In this document: in pieces, positions 27,868 to 38,400 of the stretch
Layout of the letters: every line of letters starts with the position of its first letter
Position numbering within the stretch: position 1 is the first letter of the stretch
Assembly: GCA_947498775.1 (NCBI GenBank)
Contig: CANMLL010000002.1
Coordinates: forward strand, 62,001 to 126,000
Source: an uncultured Aquimarina sp.
Lineage (GTDB): Bacteria > Bacteroidota > Bacteroidia > Flavobacteriales > Flavobacteriaceae
Direction: 5' to 3'
Length of the DNA: 64,000 nt
Translations under genes and position numbers: made by a program
Notes under the pieces: model-generated
Database searches by the model: none
The model's input: the letters and a program-made list of their open reading frames with translations, nothing else
Told to the model about the DNA's origin: nothing

Positions 27868-29298
27868 ATGATCGCTAAAAACATTATTTCCGTTGGTCTG
27901 TTTTTTATATTTTTTGGTGCCAAATCTCAATCTGATAGCACCTTTATCAGAGGCGGGTGGTTCTATCATGTTTTAGAAAAAGAAGCAAACGGTTTTGTAT
28001 ATAAACAAGAAGATCAACCCAAAGATTGTTTTCAATCAGTTGCCGAAGCCGGATGGAATTATGCCGGTATAGAAATTCTTACGAAACCCGGCATTCATGA
28101 TATACATTCAAATTTACAACTTGCAAAACGTATTAATGATGCAGGTCTCAAAATTGCTGTTAACTTTTTATATGGAGATCATTTATCCTATCGACAAATT
28201 CCCGAAGGGTGGCCCAACAGTTATCCAGAACTTAAAAATAAAGTATATGAATATACTTTAAACACATTAAAAGCTTTGGATTCCATCGGGATTAAGCCCG
28301 GTTTGGTTAAAGTAGGGAATGAAGTGGATCATTTAAAATACGGCGGCTTCTTTTTACCGCATGGAAAAATGTATTCTGAAAAGTTTTATGAATTACTTCA
28401 AATTGGTTGTCGGGCAGTCAGGGATTTTGATCCTAAGATAAAAATCGTTTTGCACAGTTATGTTCCAAAAGACAATGAACAATACCTACAAGGGCTCATA
28501 GATCACAAAGTAGATTTTGATATTATAGGCTTTTCTTTTTATCCGCATTGGGGCGGCTTTGTGAAAAATTTGCCGGATCATCTCAAAAAAGTGGAACGAT
28601 TTCAAAAAGAAATAATGATTATAGAAACATCCACTCCGTGGTCTAATTATTCTGCAGATAACATTACCAACACAAATAATATTGAGGCTAACGATTATTC
28701 GCGCAGTCCTCTTAGTGCTCATATTTGGTACAGCAATGCATCCAGAATTATTTCAGAGCATCCGCTTGGAACAGGGGTTTTTGTTTGGCCTTCGGCATAC
28801 CCATCTATCGCTGACAGCCCTTCTACAAAAGAGAATCAAACCTTTTGGGATAGCACAACTGGAAATTTTGTATTACTCCCTGCTTTAGGAATAGGAGGAA
28901 AATCTCCTGTTTTTTCTCTGTCTTCAGTTATGAAAGATAGGTTTCTAACAGTAGATTCTGAAGACAAAATAACCTCAACTGCTAGTAAAGATTTGGCAAT
29001 AATGTTTACTCTTGTCGCCCTTCCTAAGGGGCAGTTTATACTTCGTTGTGTAGATAACGGCAAATATATCTCGATTCAGAAAGAAAAAACAGTAGTTCTA
29101 GTCTCTTCTAAAGAAATGGCAGAAAGATGGAAACCTTTAGATCATAAACTAGGATATAATAAAGGTAAAGTTGCTATAGCCATACAATCTGTAAGTACTG
29201 GTAAACATCTAATGATCGACTCTAAAAACCAATTGGTTTTATCCGAAATTTCGGATAATAAATCAACGAACACCGCTTTTTATATCGTATTAAAATAA
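27868..29298 (+). CDS. GH53-type endo-beta-1,4-galactanase with C-terminal beta-trefoil-like domain
   Basis: A 476-residue secreted enzyme with a short signal ending near GAKSQS. A GH53 barrel spans about residues 30-345, with acid/base Glu152 in VKVGNEVDH and nucleophile Glu253 in MIIETSTPW, separated as expected for clan A. The segment YPHWGG is also GH53-like. Residues about 350-476 are repetitive beta strands (RFLTVDSEDKI, KYISIQKEKT, KHLMIDSKNQL), which resembles a fascin or ricin beta-trefoil that could bind sugar or protein. It closes the plus-strand cluster and faces the ASPIC/FG-GAP gene tail to tail. Galactan specificity is a family inference. Confidence 0.82.
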   Translation: MIAKNIISVGLFFIFFGAKSQSDSTFIRGGWFYHVLEKEANGFVYKQEDQPKDCFQSVAEAGWNYAGIEILTKPGIHDIHSNLQLAKRINDAGLKIAVNFLYGDHLSYRQIPEGWPNSYPELKNKVYEYTLNTLKALDSIGIKPGLVKVGNEVDHLKYGGFFLPHGKMYSEKFYELLQIGCRAVRDFDPKIKIVLHSYVPKDNEQYLQGLIDHKVDFDIIGFSFYPHWGGFVKNLPDHLKKVERFQKEIMIIETSTPWSNYSADNITNTNNIEANDYSRSPLSAHIWYSNASRIISEHPLGTGVFVWPSAYPSIADSPSTKENQTFWDSTTGNFVLLPALGIGGKSPVFSLSSVMKDRFLTVDSEDKITSTASKDLAIMFTLVALPKGQFILRCVDNGKYISIQKEKTVVLVSSKEMAERWKPLDHKLGYNKGKVAIAIQSVSTGKHLMIDSKNQLVLSEISDNKSTNTAFYIVLK

Positions 29299-29386
29299 TA
29301 AAGCGTTTCAAAAACAGAACAATAAAAGTGCCTGATAAAACCAGTTATATTTTAATCACCTGATAGTTTTTGACAGAAAAAACATA

Positions 29387-29425
29387 GAAAAATCCCCAAA
29401 CATACATTATGACTGAGGATTTTTC
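29387..29425. terminator. Bidirectional intrinsic terminator between convergent operons
   Basis: A nine-base perfect stem, GAAAAATCC (29387-29395) and GGATTTTTC (29417-29425), encloses a 21-base loop. It lies between the GH53 stop at 29298 and the minus-strand gene ending at 29483. A and T runs on either side of the stem suit termination in both directions. Confidence 0.65.
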
Positions 29426-29482
29426 TCGCTAACTTAAAAACAATTTAAACAACATTCTATTTCATAAAAAATACAAACTGTA

Positions 29483-32400
29483 TCATTTTATAACTTTCTG
29501 CGACGACTTCTTAAAAAATTTCAGGCTATCATTTTGTTGGCCAACTATAAAAAGTTCTTCCCTTGATTTTCGCGAAATTCTTATAATGTCTCTAGCTTCT
29601 CCGGGAACATTAAATCCACTTATTCCTGAATCGATAGACTCAAAACTCCCATTGCCTTTATTAATCAAACACAAACCATTTCCAGCATCATATTGACCCG
29701 TTAATATTTCCGTATCGTTAAAATTACCCACAGCTATTATATCGGGCAATTTATCAGAGTTGACATCGTTTATTTCAAAATCAAAAATAGGTGACCATTG
29801 AGCGGTATAAGGTAATTTCTTATATGTAAATTTACCTTCTCCAAGATTTTCAATATATACCGAAGCTAGTTCATATATCCTCAGGATTTCGTGCTCTTTA
29901 ATAGAATTTTTCTCAAAAAGTTGCCCAAATTCCAGACTTCCATAAGTTTTGTAGTCTTTAGCCACTCGGCTCAATGATGGAAGTTGTTTTACAAGAGTCC
30001 CCCTTGGATGAATTATATATTCTTTACCCTGGTTGAATTTTGTCATAATAGCCTCCAACGTACCATTGTTATCGTAATCTTGAGGATATAAAGACATAGG
30101 TTCTTCTTCAGAGGCTTTAAAAGGGTTATTCAATCCCCAATTCCCAGCTACAAAATCGATATCACCATCTTGATCAAAATCTGCTGCACTGATACAATTC
30201 CACCAACCATTAGTAAAAGAAAGTCCATTATCGGTTTTATCTAATTGCAAAGTGCCATTTTGGTTATAAAAAATCTGAATTGGCAGCCATTCTCCAACAA
30301 GAACCAAATCCATCCACCCATCATTATTCAAATCAGTTGCATGAGCATCTGTAATCATTCCGGGATAAGCCAATTCTTCGGCTTTATTTAGGGTTACATC
30401 AATGAAAATGCCTTCCTGGTTTTCTAATAAATAAGATCGAGGAATTAATGGATACTTACCTGGCAATAAACGTGCACCCACAAATACATCTAAGTCACCA
30501 TCTTTATCAAAATCAAAAGGAGTAACGCTGCCACCTGCTGAACGAATTTCCGGAAGACTTTCAGGACTTAGTGTGAAATTGCCTTTTCCGTCATTGATAT
30601 ATAAGCGATCTTGAAAGCGCTCTGGTTTTGCGTAGTGCTCAGAACTTCCACTAGCACAATATAAGTCTAAATCCCCATCACGATCTACATCAAACAAGGC
30701 AGCCGCCGAGTCCTCTGACAATAATCCTAGACTATCTTGTAACTTTTGAGTTGAGAATAGTCCCGCTTCATCCTGAGTATAGAAAGTTCCGTAATTATTT
30801 GTAGTTCCTCCTACGAAAACGTCTTCAAGGCTGTCATTATTTATATCACCTTTTATCAGCACAGGTCCAGGCTTGCTATAAGATCTAAAATGAAGGGGCC
30901 ATTTTTTAAAATCATCAAAACCGTTTTCTTGATGCTCGTAGGCAAATGATTTGGTGTTTTCCTGGGCTTCTTCAAAATAGGTTTTCTTAGTTTCTCTTTT
31001 AGAATCCTTACTTACTTTATTAAAATGTTTTTTTGGAGATAATTCTAATTCTTGATTTGCTGAGATGTTAGCAACTATATATGTTTTTAGATTTGGCCAA
31101 AGAACTTTTAAAGAATCTATTCTTTGTATTGTATCCAATCCAAAATGTACTATTGGCTCTACCGAAGATAAATATCCTCTTTGGGGATAAAACTCAGCAT
31201 ATTGAACGCCCTCTTTAGAATATACATATACCTTGGCTCCTATTGTATTGTAATCAGGAGTTAATGATATTCTTAAAAAATTGGCTTTTATTGTATCTTT
31301 AGTATTGATTTGATTTTCGAACAGAAAAGCGTTTTCATTTATATTATTCGTGACTAGATCTAAGTCTCCATCCACATCCAGATCTACGTATACTGCTCCA
31401 TTTGAATAAGATGGGAATTGTAATCCAAAACTTTTGGTTTCTTCAGAAAACATATGATTTCCTTTATTTTTGAAGAAAAAATTAGATTTCTTAACTCCTT
31501 TCATTTTTTTTAACTGCTGAATCAATAACGATCTTCTTTTTTCTTGTGAACCAAAAACATTCGCATTATTGTTATAATCAATAAAGTCTTTATCTGTTAT
31601 ATCCTTTTTATATCCATTGGTTATATATGCATCTCGATATCCATCATTGTTAAAGTCGGCAAGCAATGGAGACCAACTCCAATCTGTTGCCGATAGGCCG
31701 GTATAATAACCTATATCACTAAAACTTCCATTTTTATCACTAACCTGAACTACGTTACGCATATATTGAGGCTGATATCCTTTTCTTATGGATTCCCTGA
31801 ATCTTTGAAAAGGGATTTCGCCAAACATAGTTTTATGCCTTAGGTTGTCTTCCGGTAGCATATCAAGAACTATTAAGTCATTATTAGCGTCATTATTGAT
31901 ATCGGCAGCATCAAGCCCCATGCTATTGTGACTTTGATGTTTTAGATATTTTTCAATTTTATTAGTAAAAGTTCCATCTTGATTATTGATGTATAATAAA
32001 TCATTTGATAGAAAATCATTACCTACATATATATCAGGATAATTATCTTTATTGAAATCATTTACTATTATCCCTAAACTCCAACCTTCGGTCAGAATTC
32101 CGGCTTTTTTTGAAACATTTCGGAAATGAGGTATGCCTTCTGGTGAAAGACCTTCATTTCTATAAAGAATATCTGTACTTACACCAGAACCATCTTTTTT
32201 CTGGCCATAGACAGCATTTCTAGGCCTTTTCTTTTCAATTGAGTTATTGATTATAAATAGGTCCAGATCTTGATCCTTATCATAATCCATCCAAACTGCC
32301 TGGATTGCATAAGTAGAATCAGTTAACCCCATTGCCTTGGACATTTCTTGAAATTTCACCGGCCCGTTAGGATCTGTTCTATTAATAAAAAAGTAATTAG

Positions 32401-32821
32401 ATGATGGTCCAAAATTCTGGTTGTGAGCGGTAGAAATATGAATATCTGGTTTTCCATCATTATTAATATCAATAATTGAAACTCCAGTACACCAAGTATC
32501 TGTAGAAAATCCCGATGTTTTGGTCACATCTTTAAACTGTAAGTTACCCTGATTAATATAGATTCGACTACTTACCATATTACCTGAAAATACCAGGTCT
32601 GGTAATCCATCCTGGTTGAAATCACCAACTCCTACTCCCCCTCCATTATACAGATACTCATAGTCCAAAATATTGAAATAATCGGTTTCTGTTATGGTAT
32701 TATTAAATTTCAACAAAGACTTATCTGCAGAAATTTTTTGGAATTGCTTTGTAATCTTATGCTTTTTATCTTCGCAAGCGACTAGAATGAGTATTAAAAT
32801 AAGTATATAAATCCGTATCAT
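29483..32821 (-). CDS. ASPIC/UnbV and FG-GAP repeat lipoprotein (CRTAC1-like)
   Basis: A 1112-residue lipoprotein (LILVACEDKK, lipid Cys16). Many FG-GAP blades carry calcium motifs such as DFNQDGLPDLVF, DINNDGKPDIHIS, DYDKDQDLDLFI, DLDVDGDLDLVT, DVDRDGDLDLYCA and DFDKDGDLDVFVG, forming two propellers. Between them, about residues 510-590, lies an ASPIC/UnbV domain (AKVYVYSKEGVQYAEFYPQRGY). Such giant proteins are commonly encoded next to SusC/SusD pairs in Flavobacteriia and are thought to be surface-exposed binders. It is the last gene of the SusC-SusD-fasciclin operon on the minus strand. Precise role unknown. Confidence 0.82.
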   Translation of the reverse strand: MIRIYILILILILVACEDKKHKITKQFQKISADKSLLKFNNTITETDYFNILDYEYLYNGGGVGVGDFNQDGLPDLVFSGNMVSSRIYINQGNLQFKDVTKTSGFSTDTWCTGVSIIDINNDGKPDIHISTAHNQNFGPSSNYFFINRTDPNGPVKFQEMSKAMGLTDSTYAIQAVWMDYDKDQDLDLFIINNSIEKKRPRNAVYGQKKDGSGVSTDILYRNEGLSPEGIPHFRNVSKKAGILTEGWSLGIIVNDFNKDNYPDIYVGNDFLSNDLLYINNQDGTFTNKIEKYLKHQSHNSMGLDAADINNDANNDLIVLDMLPEDNLRHKTMFGEIPFQRFRESIRKGYQPQYMRNVVQVSDKNGSFSDIGYYTGLSATDWSWSPLLADFNNDGYRDAYITNGYKKDITDKDFIDYNNNANVFGSQEKRRSLLIQQLKKMKGVKKSNFFFKNKGNHMFSEETKSFGLQFPSYSNGAVYVDLDVDGDLDLVTNNINENAFLFENQINTKDTIKANFLRISLTPDYNTIGAKVYVYSKEGVQYAEFYPQRGYLSSVEPIVHFGLDTIQRIDSLKVLWPNLKTYIVANISANQELELSPKKHFNKVSKDSKRETKKTYFEEAQENTKSFAYEHQENGFDDFKKWPLHFRSYSKPGPVLIKGDINNDSLEDVFVGGTTNNYGTFYTQDEAGLFSTQKLQDSLGLLSEDSAAALFDVDRDGDLDLYCASGSSEHYAKPERFQDRLYINDGKGNFTLSPESLPEIRSAGGSVTPFDFDKDGDLDVFVGARLLPGKYPLIPRSYLLENQEGIFIDVTLNKAEELAYPGMITDAHATDLNNDGWMDLVLVGEWLPIQIFYNQNGTLQLDKTDNGLSFTNGWWNCISAADFDQDGDIDFVAGNWGLNNPFKASEEEPMSLYPQDYDNNGTLEAIMTKFNQGKEYIIHPRGTLVKQLPSLSRVAKDYKTYGSLEFGQLFEKNSIKEHEILRIYELASVYIENLGEGKFTYKKLPYTAQWSPIFDFEINDVNSDKLPDIIAVGNFNDTEILTGQYDAGNGLCLINKGNGSFESIDSGISGFNVPGEARDIIRISRKSREELFIVGQQNDSLKFFKKSSQKVIK

Positions 32822-33083
32822 TTATAATATATTAATATTGACACAACCAAACAAATAAAAATAGACGTTAAGAAATTAAACGCCTACCTTTAATCAAACT
32901 AATTATAATTATGTAAACTTCTCTATAATTCTACAAATACCTAATCCGTAAGATTAAATAAAGTAAACTTCAACAATGTTGTATCTATCAATAATCCTAC
33001 TAAATTCGCTTTAATAAACGTTCCGTTTACTACACTCAGGACTCACAAGGTTAAAGATTCATTCGCAACTATTTCTTTAACTA

Positions 33084-33681
33084 TTATAGCCCAATATCTA
33101 TCATTAAGGTAGTGATAATATCCTCAGATAGCAATACTTTATCAATAACATGAACCACCCCATTGGTAGCTGTTATATCAGCCTCAATCACTGTTCCTGC
33201 TGTTGTAGTAGTAGGAAGCTCCGTTCCATCCAAAAGTTGAACTAAGCCATCAGATATACTAATAGTTATTATTCCGCCGCTGGAAGTTTCCAGTTCTTGA
33301 CCATCTGATAAGGACTGTGCTAAGTTTTCTCCAGGTACAAGATGATAGGTTAAAATTTGTGCCAAAATATCTGGATTCACCTGAGCGATCATAACATCGT
33401 AATTATCATAATCTAGTTGCTTTGCTAACGCGTCAAAAGCATCACTTGTAGGAGCAAAAACTGTGAATTCCTGCTCGCTAGAGAGTGTCTGGGAAAGATT
33501 TACCTGAAGCCGCGCTAAGAACCGCAATCATAGCATCCTGAGATGCTCTTCGATCAATAGTTTCAAAAAGGGAAACCTCTGGTTCTGGGTCTACAGAAAC
33601 GTCATGGTCATTACAGGAAAATATTAAGGTTGTAAATAGCATTAATAAAAATACATGCTTTACTATTTTAAATTTTGTCAT
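33084..33681 (-). pseudogene. Fasciclin-domain lipoprotein with a two-base frameshift
   Basis: The gene is split into two overlapping frames. The first (33681-33478) gives a lipoprotein start (TTLIFSCNDHD) and SLFETIDRRASQDAMIAVLS up to SGKSFPDTL-stop. The second (to 33084) continues with TLSSEQEFTVFAPTSDAFDA, the fasciclin core ILTYHLVPGE and NGVVHVIDKVLLS. Adding one CT unit to the short CT run on the minus strand (about 33480-33486 in window coordinates) reads ...PDTLSSEQEF... and restores a single fasciclin protein of about 199 residues. It lies between SusD and the ASPIC protein, the same strand. The lesion may be a slippage mutation, a phase-variable site, or a sequencing error. Confidence 0.8.
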
Positions 33682-33736
33682 TGTTTTATTAGTTATCGTG
33701 TTATTTTCAAATTGACTGTATTTCCAAATCTAAAGT

Positions 33737-35278
33737 TTAGTAACCTGGATTTTGATCTGCTTGCTCTAAAGATGCATTATTATCTATTTCTGATTGAGGA
33801 ATAGGCAATAGCTCGTGTTTATTCGCTGTAAAATAAGATATAGGATCATTAGCTAATTTGCCTTGTGCTCTCCATCTTAAGATATCACGATTGCGAATTT
33901 GTTCCGAATTTAGTTCAACTCTTTTTTCATGAACAACGGCTTCAAAAATTTGTTGATTATTACTTACAGGAAATCTTGTTGTTGGATAAGGAGGCATATC
34001 AACACTTGGTCTAGCTCGAACTATGTTTAGTAGTTCAATACTTCTAGTAGGAGATCCAACTTCTAATTCACATTCAGCTAAATTAATTAATACTTCTCCA
34101 TAACGAATCACTCTCATATTAATTCCACCGGTAGCAAACCCTCCTGGGTCCAATTTATACATAAGAGAGTATTTTCTCCAGCTAATTTTTTGTTCTTGAT
34201 TTTGAAACATCACAACATTTCCCTGCACCCTATTATCTTCTAAAACAGTTTCGTCATTATTAAAAGTATCACCAATAGAATAAAAACTTTTTTCAAATCT
34301 TGGATCTGTTTTTTCATCACCTGCAAATTCGGTTTCAAATTCATTAAGAAGGCTTAAAGAAGGAATTAAGTTTCTCCAACCTACGGCAGAATATTCTTGT
34401 GTACGCACAGCTTCTTCATTTCCCAAACCATCACCGGTTGGATTCCAATTGAAACCACCTATATCGGCATATCCAATTTCTAATAAAGATTCGCTGCTAT
34501 ATTCGGATTCTTCTTGAAAATTATCATCATATTCACTAGTAAGTGAATACTCTCCGGATTGTACTATTTGGTCAAAAGCATTTTTGGCTTTTGAATATTC
34601 ATTCATAAACATATGCATTCTACCCAACATAGCAAGTGCTGCCCCTTTGGTAAAACGTCCCGAATTGGACGCATCATAATTTAAAGGAAGGGAGGCTGCC
34701 GCTTCTTCAAAATCTTGAACTACCTGCAAAAAAACATCTTGTTGTGTTGATCTCGGCTTAGTGTCCCCTAAACTCTGTGCGTAAGTTGTGTATATAGGCA
34801 CTCCTCCCCATAATGTACCAAGTTCATAATAAGCCCAACCTCTTGCAAATTTGGCTTCCGCTACGAATCTTTTAAGTGATTCACTATTCACGTTTTCTGT
34901 ATTAGGTCCTTCTGTTATCACTATGTTTGATCTATGAATAACCTGATAAAGACCTGTCCATACAGCATTGGCTACACTATTACCAGGGTCATTGTTTCCG
35001 GTTAACAATTGATTTCTAGGAGTTTCCAATTGCCCCCCTCCCGATTGGTTGTCATCTCCTCTTAAATCGTGAAGAAACCAATACTCACGAGCATATAAAT
35101 TACTCGACTGAATAGTTGCATAAATCGCATTCACTGCGCTTAGAAGTTCCGCTTCATTTTGATAGAAAGTTTCTATCACTGCTTCGTTAGGATTTAGAAT
35201 AGTCAAATCCTCTTTATCACAAGATTGTATGGAAAACAATGAAAGAAATATTATAATTCCTATTTTAAACTTTTTCAT
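33737..35278 (-). CDS. SusD/RagB-family outer-membrane glycan-binding lipoprotein
   Basis: A 513-residue lipoprotein (FSIQSCDKEDLTIL, lipid Cys20). The SusD fold shows in the N-terminal helical part (LNPNEAVIETFYQNEAELLSAVNA), the TPR-like stretch FVAEAKFARGWAYYELGTLWG and the C-terminal block VHEKRVELNSEQIRNRDILR, ending with ELLPIPQSEIDNN. It binds glycans at the cell surface and caps the SusC channel. It follows SusC by 131 bases on the same strand. The ligand is not readable from sequence. Confidence 0.93.
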   Translation of the reverse strand: MKKFKIGIIIFLSLFSIQSCDKEDLTILNPNEAVIETFYQNEAELLSAVNAIYATIQSSNLYAREYWFLHDLRGDDNQSGGGQLETPRNQLLTGNNDPGNSVANAVWTGLYQVIHRSNIVITEGPNTENVNSESLKRFVAEAKFARGWAYYELGTLWGGVPIYTTYAQSLGDTKPRSTQQDVFLQVVQDFEEAAASLPLNYDASNSGRFTKGAALAMLGRMHMFMNEYSKAKNAFDQIVQSGEYSLTSEYDDNFQEESEYSSESLLEIGYADIGGFNWNPTGDGLGNEEAVRTQEYSAVGWRNLIPSLSLLNEFETEFAGDEKTDPRFEKSFYSIGDTFNNDETVLEDNRVQGNVVMFQNQEQKISWRKYSLMYKLDPGGFATGGINMRVIRYGEVLINLAECELEVGSPTRSIELLNIVRARPSVDMPPYPTTRFPVSNNQQIFEAVVHEKRVELNSEQIRNRDILRWRAQGKLANDPISYFTANKHELLPIPQSEIDNNASLEQADQNPGY

Positions 35279-35409
35279 TTGTTTAATTTTTTAAATTGTG
35301 TTAATTTTCAGATGGAATTTACCAATAATAATTTATTCGTTGATATTCAACTTAAATATTATGGTTCATTTCATAATAAAACATTTTTGTTACTTTAAGG
35401 TCAATTCAT

Positions 35410-38400
35410 TTAAAATCCCAATTGCACACCTAATAATATTGTTCTTGGTCTTGGAAATTGCCCATAATCAACACCTACGGTATTTAAGGCATTCAGCCTT
35501 GACCCAATTTCGGGATCGTATCCAGAATAATCCGTAAATGTCACCAAGTTATTACCAGAGACGTATATATTTAAATTTCTAATAGTATTACTAGTACTTT
35601 TCTGTAACCATTCCTCTGAGAAATTATATCCTATCCTTAAAGTTTGTAAACGTAAGAAAGAACCATCTTCTATGAACCGATCAGAGGTTCGTGTATTTTG
35701 GTTAGGATCTCCATTCACCATTCTAGGTACATTTGTATCTGTATTAGTAGGTGTCCAAGCATCTAATACTGCTGTTCCTGCATTGAATAACCTCAGACCT
35801 CCTTGAGTGAGTACTTTGGTTCCATTATAAATCTCATTTCCTTGTACTCCATTCCAAAACATTGTAAGATTAAAATTCTTATAACTAGCTTCAAAATTAA
35901 GCCCATAATTAAAGTCTGGTATAAAACTCCCAAGGACTTCTCTATCGTCTGCTGTAATAGTACCATCACCATTTAGATCCCTAAATATGATATCACCCGG
36001 TTGGGCATTGGCTTGATAGGGTTGATTAGGATTTAGAGCATTAAATTGATCAATTTGGGATTGACTTTGAAAAATACCCTCAACTCTCCAACCATAAAAG
36101 GACTGAATAGGGTCTCCGGGTGCAGTACGCGTAATATCAAATCCACCAAAATCGGGATTTGAACCTGAAAAAATAGTAGAGGTAGGAGTTGCAAGGCTTA
36201 TAACTTCGTTTCTATATAATCCCAAATTGGCAGATACATTCCACTGGAAATCTGTTCCTGCTTTGGAGTAATAAGTACCTTGAAATTCTAATCCCCAATT
36301 TTCCATGGATCCTACATTAGCAATGGGAGATCTGGAAAACCCTTGTGAAGGAGGAAGTGGTACGCCAAGGATAAGATTATCAGTTTTTCTTTCATACCAT
36401 TCTCCAGAGAATTGTATCCGATTATTAAACAATCCTACATCGATTCCCACGTTGATCATTTCGGTAACCTCCCATTCAAGTTCTGGATTAGCCAGTCTAT
36501 CAAAGAAGGCACCTTGTTGTGTTTCATTACCGAAAACCGCAGCAGTATTAGAAGAAATACCCGCCTGGCTTTCAAAATTTCCTATTCCTTCAAAACCAAC
36601 TTCTCCCCAACTAGCTCTTATTTTAAGATCAGAAATAGCCGAAACATTCTGCATAAAAGACTCCTTTGACATGTTCCATCCAGCCGAAATAGCAGGAAAA
36701 GTCCGCCATTTAAAACCTTCTGAAAATTTAGAAGAACCATCACGTCTAAGGGATGCACTAAATAGATATTTATCGTCAAAATCATAATTTAATCTTCCAA
36801 CAAAAGAATATAATACGTTTTCGCTTTCACTTCCTCCTACAACTTGGTTTTCGGTACCATCTAAAACCTGAATATTGTTATTACCTCTTGTACCCAGAGC
36901 GAACAGTGACCCAAAATCAGAATCTTGCCTTTCGGCAACTGCAACAAAATCAACAGTATGCTTACCAAAAGACTGAATATAACTTAACTGATTAGAATAA
37001 TAATGACCCACAAAAGTTGATCGGTCTTCTTGTAAGATTAAATCCTCTCTTCCTCCGAAACCATCAAAATATATAGGTAATATTACTTCTCTTCTTGAGT
37101 TATTCCAATCTAAACCAATCGTAAAACGGTATTTAAGATTTTTTGTTAGGTCTATATCTGCATACGCTGTACCAAGGATACGCACATTTCTTACCTGATC
37201 CTGATCCAACAGAGCTGCTCGAAGAGGATTTTCGGGATCACTTCCATCAGAACCATCTGGAGCTCTCAAACCACCCGGCAGCGTAGGATCAAATAAAGGA
37301 ATATAAGGTATTCCTCTAATCACATTTTGAATCTGAGTACGACTACCTAATTCTAGTTCATTTTCTCTAAATCCACTTGATAAGGTTAAGGTTTCTCCAA
37401 TTTTAATCCAATCTTTCAATTGATGATCAGAATTAATTCTAAAATTATATCGGTTATATTCGGTTCCTATCATGATCCCTTCTTGCTCAAAATACCCAAA
37501 AGATCCATAGAAGTTTGATTTTTCACCTCCACCACTTAGTGCTAGATGATGAGATTGTGTAAGGGCATTTCTAAAAACGGCATCCTGATAGTCTGTATCA
37601 GTCTCAGCATATGTTTGAGATGCTCCGGCATAAATAGGTTCATTTAGATTTGACCATCTTGAGGGGAAGGCATCACCATTATTACTTAACAACCCTCTAC
37701 CATATTCCAAATATTGATCTCTATTTAATAAGTCCAAACGTCGCCATTCCTTTGCATAACCAACAAACGTATTATAGTTTAATCTAATATCTCCATTATT
37801 TTTACCTTTCTTGGTTGTAACTAAGACGACCCCATTGGATGCTCTTGATCCATAAATTGCAGTTGCACTGGCATCTTTTAAAACGGAAATTGATTCTATA
37901 TCGTTATTATCAAAATCCAATAATCCTCCAACCGGATATCCATCTACAACATATAGAGGGTTTGAAGCAAAACTAATAGATCCTATTCCTCTTATTCTAA
38001 CTATAGGACTTGTTCCCGGCGCTCCAAAGTTAGTCACTTGAACACCTGGTACTCTTCCTTGAATAGCATCAGTAAAACTGGCAACGGGTAAAGCGGTGAT
38101 TTCCTCTGAAGCTACAGTAGAAACTGCTCCTGTTACTTTTGCTTTACTTTGAGTTCCGTATCCTACGACTAATATTTCCTCTAATTCACTAGCATCCTCA
38201 GAAAGTTGTATATTAATTGTATTTTGATTCGTAACCTGAATTTCTTTTGACTGAAATCCCAAATAGCTAAATATCAAGATAGAATTACTTTGTACTTCAA
38301 TCAAGTACTTACCATCAAAATCTGTTGATACTCCTTTAGATGTACCCTTTACAAGAACATTTACTCCTGGTAGAGGAACTCCTTTCGTATCCGTAACTGT

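Noticed and set aside
36305..36787. 160-residue plus-strand ORF opposite susC
   Set aside because: It is antisense to a strongly conserved SusC frame, with no recognisable domain; a shadow frame.
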